Assembly (NCBI RefSeq): GCF_029626105.1
Contig: NZ_JARUBH010000009.1
Coordinates: 3,596,001 to 3,660,000, forward strand
Length of the DNA stretch: 64,000 nt
Origin: Solwaraspora sp. WMMD792
Lineage (GTDB): Bacteria; Actinomycetota; Actinomycetes; Mycobacteriales; Micromonosporaceae
Reading direction: 5' to 3'
Part shown: positions 1 to 8,585 of the stretch, in pieces
Numbering within the stretch: the first letter of the stretch is position 1
Layout of the letters: each line of letters opens with the position of its first letter
Made by a program: the position numbers and the translations under genes
Notes under the pieces: generated by a model
What the model was told of the DNA's origin: nothing
Seen by the model: the letters and a program-made list of their open reading frames with translations, nothing else
Databases searched by the model: none

Positions 1-804
1 GAGCTGATGTCCGGTGCCGCGTCCGGCTCCGGGCTGAGCACCGGATACTCCGGCGAAGCCATGCGTGCCTACTTCGCCGGGGACTTCGCCGCTTTCCTCG
101 CCGCGGCCGACGCGTTCGTCGCGACGCCCAGCGGCCGGTGGGACATCCAGGTACGGGGCCTACGGGCGTGTCTGCGGGTGCTGCGCGGCGATCCGGTGCC
201 CATGGCCGACCAGAGCGGGGTCGACGACGTCGCCGACGCGGTCCGCGCGGCCCGGGACAGCGGCTTCCGCCGGCCGTACTGGAACAGCCTCGGGTTGGGC
301 GCGTTGTGCCGCGCGCTGCAGGGGCGGGGTGCGGAGGCCGCGGCGCTGCTCGACGAGCTGGACCGGTCCTGGTCGAAGGTGCCCGCGCTGGCCAGCGGCG
401 AGTGGATCGCGGCTGCCGCGTTCGCCGCCGCGATCGCCGGCCGTGGCCCGGCGGTGCAGGTACGGGCGATGCTCGACCGGGTGCAGCATCGGACCCCGTG
501 GGCCGAGGCCGCGCTGCGGACGGTGACCGGGGCGGTGGCGGCGGCCGACGGCGAAGACCGCCGGGCAGGCGAGCTGTACGCCGCCGCGGCGGCCGGGTTC
601 GCCGACATCGACGCGACCACCGACCGGATGATCGCGTTGGCGCTGGCCGTCGCGGCGTGGCGGCGTGGCGGCGACCGCGACGCCGACGCGGCGGCGCTGG
701 CCGAGGTGCGAAGCTTCGCGCTGCGTAACAAGGCACCCGGGTTGCTGCACCTCGGCGACCAGGGCACGGGCGGCTACCGCTGGTCTCCGACGCTGGCGTC
801 GTGA
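1..804 (+). CDS. C-terminal part of an alanine-rich helical-repeat protein, 5' truncated by the window edge
   Basis: The frame is open from the first base, so the ATG at 7 may be internal and the gene probably starts before the window. The visible 267 residues are alanine-rich and look almost wholly helical, with successive short helix pairs of TPR type. There is no membrane segment, HTH or catalytic motif. Tails like this are common at the C-terminus of large actinobacterial regulators (AAA or AfsR/LuxR types), but the domain that would decide is not in view. The next gene is 150 bp downstream on the same strand with its own ribosome binding site. Function not assigned. Confidence 0.7.
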   Translation, partial: ELMSGAASGSGLSTGYSGEAMRAYFAGDFAAFLAAADAFVATPSGRWDIQVRGLRACLRVLRGDPVPMADQSGVDDVADAVRAARDSGFRRPYWNSLGLGALCRALQGRGAEAAALLDELDRSWSKVPALASGEWIAAAAFAAAIAGRGPAVQVRAMLDRVQHRTPWAEAALRTVTGAVAAADGEDRRAGELYAAAAAGFADIDATTDRMIALALAVAAWRRGGDRDADAAALAEVRSFALRNKAPGLLHLGDQGTGGYRWSPTLAS

Positions 805-954
805 CCACCGGCGGCGGGATCGACGGGCACGGCACCGCACAACGCACTCCCACAACCACCTACCGGCGTGTCACGATTCAAGGGCACGGCACGCCCCCGG
901 CCGGGGGCCCGCCGGCGGACAGGGCGCGACGGCGGCCGGTGAGGAGTTGATTCG

Positions 955-2049
955 GTGTCTGCGGGTGGCGCGCGTCGGGGGCGGCGGGACAACGGCCTCG
1001 ACGCATCCGAGTACGCCGTGGCCGGCGACGTCGACCCGCGGGTCGGCGAACACCTGCTCGACGTACTCGCCGCCGGTGGGATCGCGGCCTACCTGCAGCC
1101 GTCGTCGGACGTCAATCCGGTCACCCGCACGACAACCGTGCCGGCCCGACCGGTGGACCGGCTCTTCGTCGACCGGGCGCACCTGGACACCGCCCGGGGC
1201 TACCTGGTGCAGTTGGCCGAGGACGGTCCGGTCGCACCGGGCAGCCGCCCCGGTACGCCGGCCACCGGGTCCGGGCAGATCACGTCGCCGGCGACGGACC
1301 CGACCGTTCCGGCCGGCGCGGGGCAGCCGGCCGGTCGGGACGCAGATGTCGACGCCGTCTGGGCCGGCATCATCGCCAACTATCACGCTCCGGCTCCGGC
1401 GGACCCCACCGCCGCCCCCTGGCCGGCCGCCGAGAACCTGCCGCCGGTCGAGAACCTGCCGGTCGAGGGCCGGTCGACCAGGCGGGATCCGCTCGCCGGC
1501 GGTCCGCGCCGGGACGGGACCGGAGGCGAGGGCGACGGCCGTGAGCCGGCCAGCCGGGACGCCACCGGCCGGGACGCCACCGAGCGAGGCCCGGCCGATC
1601 GGGACAGCGACAGCCGGGACAGCGACAGCCGGGCCGGCGACGACGCTCACGGCCGCGCCGAGCCGGAGTCCACGGCCACCGCCTCGCCGGACCCGTTGCC
1701 GTGGGCGGTCGGCTACACCAACATCTCCGTCGGACGGCGGGACGACGAACCGTCCCTGCTGGACGGACTGGACACCTTCGGTGCCCGGCTGCCGGACGAG
1801 CCGGAGGAGGGTTACACGCCTCCCCTGCCGCCCCCGTTGCCCCGGTTGTCGTCGGCTGCGGTCCTCGGAGTACTGGCGATCATCGCCGGCTTCATCCTCT
1901 TCGTCTTCCCGACGGTGCTTCCGGTGGATCGTGGACTGGCCATCCTGCTCGGTTTCGCTGGCGTGGTCGGTGGGTTTGTCACGCTGATCTGGCGGCTGCG
2001 GCCGGATCACGACGAGGATGACGATCTGGACGACGGCGCGGTCGTCTGA
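955..2049 (+). CDS. membrane protein with disordered centre and two C-terminal TM helices
   Basis: This is a GTG start with GAGGAG at 941-946. The 364-residue protein has three parts. An N-terminal globular segment (about 25-90) resembles small DUF2007-like signal-transducing domains (VGEHLLDVLAAGGI, RPVDRLFVD). A long charged, disordered stretch (about 95-285) includes tandem SRDSD repeats that reflect a 15-bp DNA repeat near 1602-1631. Two adjacent membrane helices (about 300-345) are followed by a very acidic tail (DHDEDDDLDD). The cytoplasmic N-domain and double TM suggest a membrane-tethered accessory or sensory protein. No enzyme motif is visible. It is transcribed toward otsA but separated from it by 165 bp with an apparent promoter region, so the two are probably not one operon. 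Confidence 0.75.
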   Translation: MSAGGARRGRRDNGLDASEYAVAGDVDPRVGEHLLDVLAAGGIAAYLQPSSDVNPVTRTTTVPARPVDRLFVDRAHLDTARGYLVQLAEDGPVAPGSRPGTPATGSGQITSPATDPTVPAGAGQPAGRDADVDAVWAGIIANYHAPAPADPTAAPWPAAENLPPVENLPVEGRSTRRDPLAGGPRRDGTGGEGDGREPASRDATGRDATERGPADRDSDSRDSDSRAGDDAHGRAEPESTATASPDPLPWAVGYTNISVGRRDDEPSLLDGLDTFGARLPDEPEEGYTPPLPPPLPRLSSAAVLGVLAIIAGFILFVFPTVLPVDRGLAILLGFAGVVGGFVTLIWRLRPDHDEDDDLDDGAVV

Positions 2050-2102
2050 AACTGACCAACGGATGGCGAAAATCCGGATTCATTGACGGCTGTGGTCACT
2101 CT

Positions 2103-2118
2103 GTAACACTCGCGTAAC
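2103..2118 (+). promoter_or_regulatory. GTAAC-N6-GTAAC direct repeat upstream of otsA
   Basis: Two exact GTAAC pentamers (2103-2107 and 2114-2118) are spaced by six bases in the 165-bp gap before otsA. Direct GTAAC repeats with this spacing are the kind of site bound by the actinobacterial OmpR-type regulators MtrA and GlnR. The binding protein is inferred, not shown. Confidence 0.45.
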
Positions 2119-2214
2119 TTGGTCTCAGTAGGAATAATTCTCGTAGCCGATCCCCCACGAGTTCGTGATCACTCGCCATGCGCGGCATCCGCCGCAGCGA
2201 AACGAGGTCCCCTC

Positions 2215-3627
2215 ATGCGTCAGAGTTCTCTCGTCGTGGTGGCGAACCGGCTGCCGGTGGATGACAGCGTCGCGCGCGACGGCGCGTGCGAATGGCGTCG
2301 CAGCCCCGGTGGTCTGGTCAGCGCCCTGCACCCGATCCTGCAGCACACCCCGGCCACCTGGGTCGGCTGGGCCGGTGGCACCGGCCCGGCACCGAGCCTG
2401 CCCGACATCGACGGCGTACGGATGCACACCGTCGCTCTGTCCCAGGAGGACATCAGAGACCACTACGAGGGATTCGCCAACGCCACGCTCTGGCCGCTGT
2501 ATCACGACTCGGTGGAGCAACCCGCGTACCACCGCAGGTGGTGGGAGGCGTACCAGCGGGTGAACCAGCGCTTCGCCGAGGCGGCGGCGGCCGCCGCCGA
2601 GCCGGGCGCGCTGGTCTGGGTGCAGGACTACCACCTGCAGCTGGTGCCCGGGATGCTCCGGGCGCTGCGGCCCGACCTGCTGATCGGATTCTTTCTGCAC
2701 GTTCCGTTCCCGCCGCCGGAGCTGTTCATGCAGCTGCCGCGCCGGGCCGAGCTGATGCTCGGCATGCTCGGCGCCGACCTGGTGGGGTTCCAACGCGCCC
2801 AGGCCGCGCACAACTTCGCCCAGCTGGCGACGAAAGTGCTCAAGGTGCCGGCCACCGACCGGCGAATCGCCATCGACGACCGGGTGGTGCGCATCGGCGC
2901 CTTCCCGGTGTCGATCAACATGTCCGAGATGGAGTCCCTCGCCGGCCGGCCGGATGTGCTGGAACGGGCCCGTCAGCTGCGGTCCGACCTCGGGGACCCG
3001 CAGCACGTCATCCTCAGTGTGGACCGGATGGACTACACCAAGGGCATCGAGCAACGACTCAAGGCGTACAGCGAACTGATCGCCGATGGGCACATCAAGG
3101 TCCGCGACACGGTGATGGTTCAGGTCGCGGTGCCCAGTCGGGAACGGGTCGAGCAGTACCGCATCCTGCGCGACCGGGTGGAACGCGAGGTCGGACGGAT
3201 CAACGGCGAGTTCGGCCGGGTCGGCGAACCGGCGATCCACTACCTCAACCAGTCGTTCAGCCGGGCCGACCTGGCGGCGCTGTACCGGGTCGCCGACATC
3301 ATGGCGGTAACCCCGCTACGGGACGGGATGAACCTGGTCGCCAAGGAGTACGTCGCCGCCCGGGTCGACGACGACGGTGCGCTGCTGCTCAGCGAGTTCG
3401 CCGGTGCCGCCGCCGAGTTCCAGCAGGCGTACCTGGTCAACCCGCACGATCTCGACGGACTCAAATTGACACTGATGCACGCGCTGGAGGCGTCACCGAC
3501 CGACGTGGCGGACCGGATGCGCTCCATGCGCGAGCATCTGCGCACCCACGACATCCGAGCCTGGGTGCACGGCTACCTCACCGCGCTGGACCGCACCGGT
3601 TCCCTGGCCGCCCGGCTCACCGCCTGA
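2215..3627 (+). CDS. otsA: trehalose-6-phosphate synthase (GT20)
   Basis: OtsA makes trehalose-6-phosphate from UDP-glucose and glucose-6-phosphate, the first step of osmoprotectant and storage trehalose synthesis in the cytosol. The 470-residue protein has the GT20 landmarks in order: VVVANRLPVDD and RRSPGGLVSAL at the N-terminus, WVQDYHLQLVPGMLR, FFLHVPFPPPELF, VDRMDYTKGIEQRL (donor-site region) and DGMNLVAKEYVAAR, then LLSEFAGAA. Length is normal for the family. I chose the ATG at 2215 because the longer frame from 2119 adds 32 residues unlike OtsA, and the family starts at the VVVANRLP strand. No otsB phosphatase lies beside it; the next gene is convergent after 23 bp. A GTAAC direct repeat upstream suggests OmpR-type control. 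Confidence 0.95.
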   Translation: MRQSSLVVVANRLPVDDSVARDGACEWRRSPGGLVSALHPILQHTPATWVGWAGGTGPAPSLPDIDGVRMHTVALSQEDIRDHYEGFANATLWPLYHDSVEQPAYHRRWWEAYQRVNQRFAEAAAAAAEPGALVWVQDYHLQLVPGMLRALRPDLLIGFFLHVPFPPPELFMQLPRRAELMLGMLGADLVGFQRAQAAHNFAQLATKVLKVPATDRRIAIDDRVVRIGAFPVSINMSEMESLAGRPDVLERARQLRSDLGDPQHVILSVDRMDYTKGIEQRLKAYSELIADGHIKVRDTVMVQVAVPSRERVEQYRILRDRVEREVGRINGEFGRVGEPAIHYLNQSFSRADLAALYRVADIMAVTPLRDGMNLVAKEYVAARVDDDGALLLSEFAGAAAEFQQAYLVNPHDLDGLKLTLMHALEASPTDVADRMRSMREHLRTHDIRAWVHGYLTALDRTGSLAARLTA

Positions 3628-3650
3628 TCGCACCGGCCGATCGCCAGCGG

Positions 3651-4469
3651 TCAGCCGGCACCCTTGTCCAGCCAGTCGAGGATCGCGTCGACCGGCTCCG
3701 TCCAGCGTGCGTCGAGCATCAGATCGTGGCCCATCCCCGGGAACAGCAACGGAGCGCCCCCGTACCGCCGGGCCGCGCGGTCCAGCACCGCAGCCGGCAC
3801 CACCCGGTCGTCGGGGCTGCCGAGGACCAGCACCGGTGGGTCGCCCACCGGCGGCTCGACCCGCTGGCGGAGCAGCAGCTGCCACTGGGCCCGGGCCGAC
3901 GCGCGCCCCAACCGATCCACGTAGGACAGTGCGACGGCCTCCGGAAGCTCCCGGCTGAACAGTTGACCGGCGCGCAGCCGCAACGCCCCGCCGAAGACGG
4001 CCGGCAGGGTGCCGAACGGATTGCGCCGCAGCGCCGCGCCGAGCAGCGGCCAGCCACCGAGCACGGGGGCGGCCAGCACCGCGGCCCGCGCCGGATAGCG
4101 GGCCAACGCGTGACCGACCACCAACGCCCCGGCGCCGTGCCCGATCAGCACCGCCTGCCGGGGCAGGCCGGCCGCGGCCTGCACCACGTCGTGCACGTAC
4201 GCCCGCAGGTCGGCCCGTGGCGCCGCCCCGCTGTCCCCGTGCCCGCGCAGACTGACCGCGTACGCCGGGAACCCGCGCTCGGCGGCCCGCTCCAGCCAGT
4301 GCTCGGCGAACACCCACGCGCCGTGCCCGAACCCGGGCACGAACAGCAGCGGCGATCGGCCCTCGTCGCGCGACACGTCGGCGTGCAGCACCTCGCGGCG
4401 CACCGCCGGGACCGGTCTGGCCCACTCCCGGGTACGGACGATGCGGGGGGCCGCAAGGGTACGGCTCAT
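3651..4469 (-). CDS. alpha/beta-hydrolase-fold protein lacking the nucleophile serine
   Basis: The 272-residue protein has the alpha/beta hydrolase layout: LLFVPGFGHGAW oxyanion loop near residue 40, a nucleophile-elbow region around 110, an acid residue in GSPDDRVVP, and a histidine in FPGMGHDLM near the C-terminus. At the elbow, where the family has G-H-S-x-G, this protein reads GHGAG, so the nucleophile serine is Gly112 (codon complement at 4134-4136). Acid and histidine remain. It may be a non-catalytic fold member or use a different chemistry. The ATG at 4469 overlaps the stop of the upstream flavin monooxygenase by four bases (ATGA), so the two are translationally coupled and likely work on related substrates. 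Confidence 0.85.
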   Translation of the reverse strand: MSRTLAAPRIVRTREWARPVPAVRREVLHADVSRDEGRSPLLFVPGFGHGAWVFAEHWLERAAERGFPAYAVSLRGHGDSGAAPRADLRAYVHDVVQAAAGLPRQAVLIGHGAGALVVGHALARYPARAAVLAAPVLGGWPLLGAALRRNPFGTLPAVFGGALRLRAGQLFSRELPEAVALSYVDRLGRASARAQWQLLLRQRVEPPVGDPPVLVLGSPDDRVVPAAVLDRAARRYGGAPLLFPGMGHDLMLDARWTEPVDAILDWLDKGAG

Positions 4470-5869
4470 CGGGCCGCCACCTCCAGACTGTCCAGGGTCT
4501 CCTGCAGCGCGCGCAGGTAGGTGACGTGGCTGACCTCGAACCAGCGCCGGGCCGGGTCGGTCACCTTGGCGTCGTGCCAGGGCCGTCCCGCGCCGGCCTC
4601 GATCCGGGCGGCGAGGGCCGCGGTGGCCGCCGGGTCCGCCGACCGGGCGCGCAGCCACCGGGCGACCATCACGCTCTGCCAGTGGACCAGCGGGAAGACC
4701 CCGAACTCCGCCTGCACCAGCCCGACCACCGACAGCGTCGGATGTCCCGGGGCGAAGGTGTGCAGGTGCAGGCGAGGCCGGCCGTCCGCGTCGACGCCGA
4801 GCACCCGAGGGTCGAGAAAGTCGAACTGGGGCTGGTAACCGGTGGCGAGCACGACGAGGTCGGGATCCACCTCGGTGCCGTCGGCGAGCTGCACGGTGTG
4901 CCGGCGGAACCTGGCCACGTCGGGCACCGGGCGGACCGTGCCGTGCCCGATGTGCAGGACGAGTTGGCTGTTGACCACCGGATGGGCGTCGAACACCCGG
5001 TGCTCCGGAGCCGGTAGCCCGAACCGGGTCTGGTCACCGACGACCAACCGGAGCAGCCGGTGAAGAACTCCCTGGCGCAGCCAGCGCGGCAGACGCCGGG
5101 CGAGCAGCCCTGCGTTGACCTGGTCACTCGGCCGGCCGAACAGGTACTTCGGGGTGTACCAGTAGCCCCGACGGGTGGAGTGCCAGCAGCGGGCCGCCTG
5201 TTGCCCGGCCTCGACCGCGATGTCGCATCCGGTGTTGCCGCCACCCACCACCAGTACCCGACGGCCGCGCAGCTGGGTCGCGTCGTGGTAGGCCGACGCG
5301 TGGATCACCTGGCCGGTGAAATCGGACAGTCCTTCGTAGTCGGGCAGCCGGGGTGCCCAGTTGTGTCCGTTGGCGACGACCACGGCGGCGTAGCGTTGGG
5401 TGCGTTGGGCACCGTTGCCGCCGGCGCTGCGGGTCGTCACGTCCCAGCGGTCCCCCGGCGCCGGTTCGACCCGTACCACCTCGGTGCCGAACCAGATGTG
5501 CCGGCGCAGATCGAAATGGTCGGCGTAGCGTTCCAGATAGGCCAGCAACTGGCTGTGGTGCGGGTAGTCGGGCCAACTGTCCGGCAGCGGGAAGTCAGGG
5601 TACTGGCTGAACGGCTTCGACGAGATCAGATGGGTGCTGGCGTAGACCGGACTGCGGTCGTGGCGCCAGTTCCAGGCACCCCCGACGCCCGTCTCCCGTT
5701 CGTAACAGTCGACCCCGAACCCCTGTTCGCGCAGGTTCTTGACCGCGCACAACCCGCTCGCCCCGGCACCGATGACGCAGACGTTCTCACCCTGTTCGGA
5801 GATCGGGCGGTCGTCCCGCCACCGGTCGTCACCGGTGGTGGGGCTGTCGTAGTCAGCGGAAGTAGACAC
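4466..5869 (-). CDS. FMO-type flavin-containing monooxygenase
   Basis: Predicted soluble FAD/NADPH oxygenase of about 467 residues acting on soft nucleophiles or ketones. Motifs seen in order are the FAD dinucleotide fold VIGAGASG, the FMO signature FTGQVIHASAY (FxGxxxHxxxY), the NADPH fold VVGGGNTG, and the ATGYQPQFDFL C-terminal motif. The start is a GTG at 5869, preceded by a strong AAGGAG at the right distance; an in-frame extension to 6199 would run through the neighbouring gene. It lies 37 bp after an endonuclease/phosphatase gene and overlaps the hydrolase-like gene by four bases, forming a three-gene minus-strand unit. The substrate cannot be read from sequence. Confidence 0.9.
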   Translation of the reverse strand: MSTSADYDSPTTGDDRWRDDRPISEQGENVCVIGAGASGLCAVKNLREQGFGVDCYERETGVGGAWNWRHDRSPVYASTHLISSKPFSQYPDFPLPDSWPDYPHHSQLLAYLERYADHFDLRRHIWFGTEVVRVEPAPGDRWDVTTRSAGGNGAQRTQRYAAVVVANGHNWAPRLPDYEGLSDFTGQVIHASAYHDATQLRGRRVLVVGGGNTGCDIAVEAGQQAARCWHSTRRGYWYTPKYLFGRPSDQVNAGLLARRLPRWLRQGVLHRLLRLVVGDQTRFGLPAPEHRVFDAHPVVNSQLVLHIGHGTVRPVPDVARFRRHTVQLADGTEVDPDLVVLATGYQPQFDFLDPRVLGVDADGRPRLHLHTFAPGHPTLSVVGLVQAEFGVFPLVHWQSVMVARWLRARSADPAATAALAARIEAGAGRPWHDAKVTDPARRWFEVSHVTYLRALQETLDSLEVAAR

Positions 5870-5906
5870 CGGCAATCTCCTTCGTACGGCTGCGAAATCG
5901 TGCCGG

Positions 5907-6734
5907 CTAGCCGCCCCGCTTGTCCAGTCCTGGTGCCGGTTCGGTGAGCACCAGATCGGCAACGACCGGAAGATGGTCACTCGCCCGCCGCGCCGCCGGG
6001 GTGTCCACCACTTGGCAGCCGACCACCTCGATGCGCGGATCGACGAAGATCGCGTCGATCCGTCGGCGCGGGTCGCGGCCCGGGAACGTGCCGGCCCGGC
6101 CCGCCCCGGCGGCGGCAGCGGCGTCGGTGAACCCGGCGGCGGCCAACCGCCACGCCGCACCGGTGTCGCCCGGCGGCGGGGCGTCGGTGCCGGACGCAAA
6201 CCGGGCGTCGGTGCCGGACGTCGGCGGGTCGTCGGGGTCCGCCGGCTGGTCGTTGACGTCCAGCCCGAGGATCACCGGCCCGTCGACGTCGGCGCAGGCC
6301 TGGCGGAGCAGCCGGGCCTGCGCCGGCCGCTCCGTCGGATCAGTGGACAGATGCGATCCGACCACCACGAAGCGGGCCGGGCCGACCGCGCAGCGGGCGA
6401 ACACCGCGCCGCGCAGGTGCCGGCCGGGCGTCAGCGGGAACCGGACCGACCAGGTGCTCCCCACCCGTACCCGCAGCGTGGTCAGCACCAGGTTGCCCAA
6501 CGGCGGTGGCCCACCGGATCCGACGACCATGTCGAACGCGTTCGCCAGCGCGGCTGACCTGGTCCGCCACCGCCACCGACGCGGCGCCTCCTGCAGGATC
6601 GCCACATCCGGGGCGATCTGGCGGACCACCTCGGCCAGCGCGGCCCGGTCGTCACGCTGGCCGTGGATGTTGTACGTGAGCACCCGCAGCCGCACACCGG
6701 GCCGCTGCGGCGCGGTCGTCTGGTCAGCCGTCAC
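5907..6734 (-). CDS. endonuclease/exonuclease/phosphatase family protein
   Basis: A 275-residue member of the DNase I-like metal-dependent phosphoesterase superfamily. Hallmarks present are LTYNIHG (metal-binding Asn), ILQEAPR (metal-binding Glu), VVGSHLS (catalytic His), LDVND (Asp/Asn pair), RIDAIFVD and the closing SDHLPVVADL (Asp-His). A Gly/Asp/Thr-rich insertion sits around residues 175-205. The GTG at 6734 has AGGAGG five bases upstream. Members cleave DNA, sphingomyelin or phosphoinositides; nothing here decides which. No signal peptide is visible. It is the first gene of the unit that continues into the flavin monooxygenase. Confidence 0.88.
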   Translation of the reverse strand: MTADQTTAPQRPGVRLRVLTYNIHGQRDDRAALAEVVRQIAPDVAILQEAPRRWRWRTRSAALANAFDMVVGSGGPPPLGNLVLTTLRVRVGSTWSVRFPLTPGRHLRGAVFARCAVGPARFVVVGSHLSTDPTERPAQARLLRQACADVDGPVILGLDVNDQPADPDDPPTSGTDARFASGTDAPPPGDTGAAWRLAAAGFTDAAAAAGAGRAGTFPGRDPRRRIDAIFVDPRIEVVGCQVVDTPAARRASDHLPVVADLVLTEPAPGLDKRGG

Positions 6735-6779
6735 AGTCTCCTCCTCGGCACGATGTGAAGGGGCCGGAATCCGGTGGGC

Positions 6780-6819
6780 GGGTCGGCTCAGATCCGGTGG
6801 ACGGGTCGGCTCAGATCCG
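6780..6819. repeat. 23-bp-period tandem duplication at the 3' end of the ROK kinase gene
   Basis: A 17-base unit (GGGTCGGCTCAGATCCG) occurs at 6780-6796 and again at 6803-6819. The second copy contains the stop codon of the ROK kinase gene, so its last codons appear to have been duplicated into the intergenic space. Confidence 0.8.
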
Positions 6820-7758
6820 CCGGGCGAGGTCGGCCGCACCGACCACACCGGCGGCGTTGCCGAGTTCGGCCGGCCGCACCTCGGCCACCGGAATGCGGAC
6901 CCGCTGGGCCAGCGCGTCGGTGTACGCCCGTTGAGCGGGGCCGAGCAGCAGCTCACCCGCGTCGACCACGCCGCCGCCGATCACCATCACCTCGGGATCG
7001 AGAATCTGCGCCAGGTCGGCCAGGCCGATGCCGAGCCAACGCCCGATCTGCGCGAACGCCTCGCAGGAGACCGGATCACCGGAGCGGGCCGCGGTGGTGA
7101 CCATCGGCCCGGTGACCGCCTCGGCGTCGCCGCCGGCCAGGGCGAGCAGTTTGGTCGCCCGGTCCGGTTCCTGCCGGGCGCCGGCACGGGCGAACCGGAC
7201 CAGGGCGTTGCCGCTGGCGTACTGCTCGATACAGCCCTGCCGGCCGCAACCGCACTGATGTCCGTCCGGGACCGCCAGCATGTGGCCGAGTTCCGCGGCG
7301 ATGCCGTGCGCGCCACGGACGAGTTCGCCGCCGTACACGATCCCGCCGCCGATGCCGGTGCCCACGGTGAACATCACCATCGAGTCGGCGGCGTCCCGGC
7401 CGGCGCCGTGCCGGAACTCTGCCCAGGCCGCGACGTTGGCGTCGTTCTCGACGATCACCGGCAGGTCGACCGCCGCGCTCACGTACTCCCGCAGCGGTTC
7501 GTCCCGCCAGGCGAGGTTCGGGGCGAACAGCACAGTTGAACGACGTGCGTCGATCCATCCGGCGGCCCCGATACCGACCGCGCCGACCGGGTGGTTCGCC
7601 GCCAGCTCGAGCACCACCTCGATGATCACGTCCCGGGTCTTGGCCACGTCGTCGGCCGGCGTCTCGTGCCGGGTCCGGGCCAGGACCTTTCCGTCCGGAT
7701 CGACGACCCCGCCGGCGACCTTGGTGCCACCGATGTCGACTCCGATGGTCAGCGTCAC
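6811..7758 (-). CDS. glk: ROK-family glucokinase
   Basis: An ATP-dependent sugar kinase of 315 residues, likely phosphorylating glucose in the cytosol; in streptomycetes the same family member also mediates glucose repression. It opens with the phosphate-binding IGVDIGGTKVAGG, has the catalytic VENDANVAAWAE region, and carries the ROK signature ELGHM followed by the zinc site CGCGRQGC. MVMFTVGTGIGGG is the second phosphate loop. The GTG at 7758 is preceded by a GGGGAG-type site. It follows SRPBCC and DUF5304-type genes, an association known from other actinomycetes; the 105-bp gap may hold its own promoter. Confidence 0.93.
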   Translation of the reverse strand: MTLTIGVDIGGTKVAGGVVDPDGKVLARTRHETPADDVAKTRDVIIEVVLELAANHPVGAVGIGAAGWIDARRSTVLFAPNLAWRDEPLREYVSAAVDLPVIVENDANVAAWAEFRHGAGRDAADSMVMFTVGTGIGGGIVYGGELVRGAHGIAAELGHMLAVPDGHQCGCGRQGCIEQYASGNALVRFARAGARQEPDRATKLLALAGGDAEAVTGPMVTTAARSGDPVSCEAFAQIGRWLGIGLADLAQILDPEVMVIGGGVVDAGELLLGPAQRAYTDALAQRVRIPVAEVRPAELGNAAGVVGAADLARRI

Positions 7759-7863
7759 CGCTGCCGCTCCCCTCTGCTGTGCTCTTCGCGCGCCGGTGTC
7801 CGCACCGGTCCGGTCCGGCGGCTGTCCACCGCCGGGGCAGTCGTCCGGCCGGACGGTGCCGGA

Positions 7864-8571
7864 TCAGGCCGGATCAGGTCCCGGCCGGCCGTGGTCCGGC
7901 CGGGTGGCACCCGACCGGTCCGGCTCCGCCCCGGCGGCATCCGCGCCGGGTGTCGCCGGGGCGGTCACCGCCGGACCGCCGGAGCGGCCCTGGGCTGGTG
8001 GTGCGCCTGTCCCGGCGACGTCGACGGGGGCGTTCGTCGCGGCCGACCAGACGTCCCGATCACCCGCTGAGTCCGAATCATCCATGGTCCAGGTGGCCTG
8101 GCGCCAGACCTCGTCGTCCGAGGTCATCCGGCCGGTCGGCGGATCGTGCCGGTCCGGCGGCGGGCCGGCGGGATCCGCAGCCGGCGAACCGGCCGCCGGC
8201 TCCGGCGGCGCGGCGGGGTCAGCCGGACGCTCCGATTGCCCGGCGGAGTCGGCCGGACGCTCCGGGGCCAGGGCACGCAGCAGGCTGGCGACTCCGGCGG
8301 CGAAGTCCCCGGCACCGGCGGCCAGCCGGTCGGCCAGCTCCGGGCTGGGGTCACGCAGTGCCGTGATGGCCCGGCAGACCGGGCAGACGCAGCAGGCCGG
8401 GTCGCCGGTGGCGACCGGCCCGGTGCCGCCCAGCAGGTCACGCAGCAGGCCGAGGCCGCCGGCGGCACCGGCGCCGAGCCGCTGGCCGCGCGCCGCCAGC
8501 TGCGCCATCGCCAACGCGGTCGCCACCAACCGTTCCGCCTCCGCCCGCGCGGAGCGAGGATCTGTGCCCAC
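7864..8571 (-). CDS. conserved actinobacterial protein with Cys cluster and disordered tail (DUF5304-like)
   Basis: The 235-residue protein begins with a helical segment and has a compact cysteine cluster (PACCVCPVC, residues about 58-66) followed by a short helical region that resembles DUF5304-type proteins. From about residue 105 onward it is Pro/Ala/Asp-rich and low-complexity, with a small conserved-looking island DDEVWRQATWTMDD. The GTG at 8571 lies 14 bp after the stop of the SRPBCC gene, so the two are co-transcribed. The cysteines could bind a metal, but no fold-specific motif confirms that. Function unknown; it is a regular neighbour of SRPBCC and glucokinase genes in actinomycetes. 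Confidence 0.75.
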   Translation of the reverse strand: MGTDPRSARAEAERLVATALAMAQLAARGQRLGAGAAGGLGLLRDLLGGTGPVATGDPACCVCPVCRAITALRDPSPELADRLAAGAGDFAAGVASLLRALAPERPADSAGQSERPADPAAPPEPAAGSPAADPAGPPPDRHDPPTGRMTSDDEVWRQATWTMDDSDSAGDRDVWSAATNAPVDVAGTGAPPAQGRSGGPAVTAPATPGADAAGAEPDRSGATRPDHGRPGPDPA

Positions 8572-8585
8572 CGTCGGCCCGCCCC

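Noticed and set aside
5870-6199. Extended N-terminus of the flavin monooxygenase
   Set aside because: It would overlap the upstream nuclease gene, and the AAGGAG site before the GTG at 5869 marks the true start.
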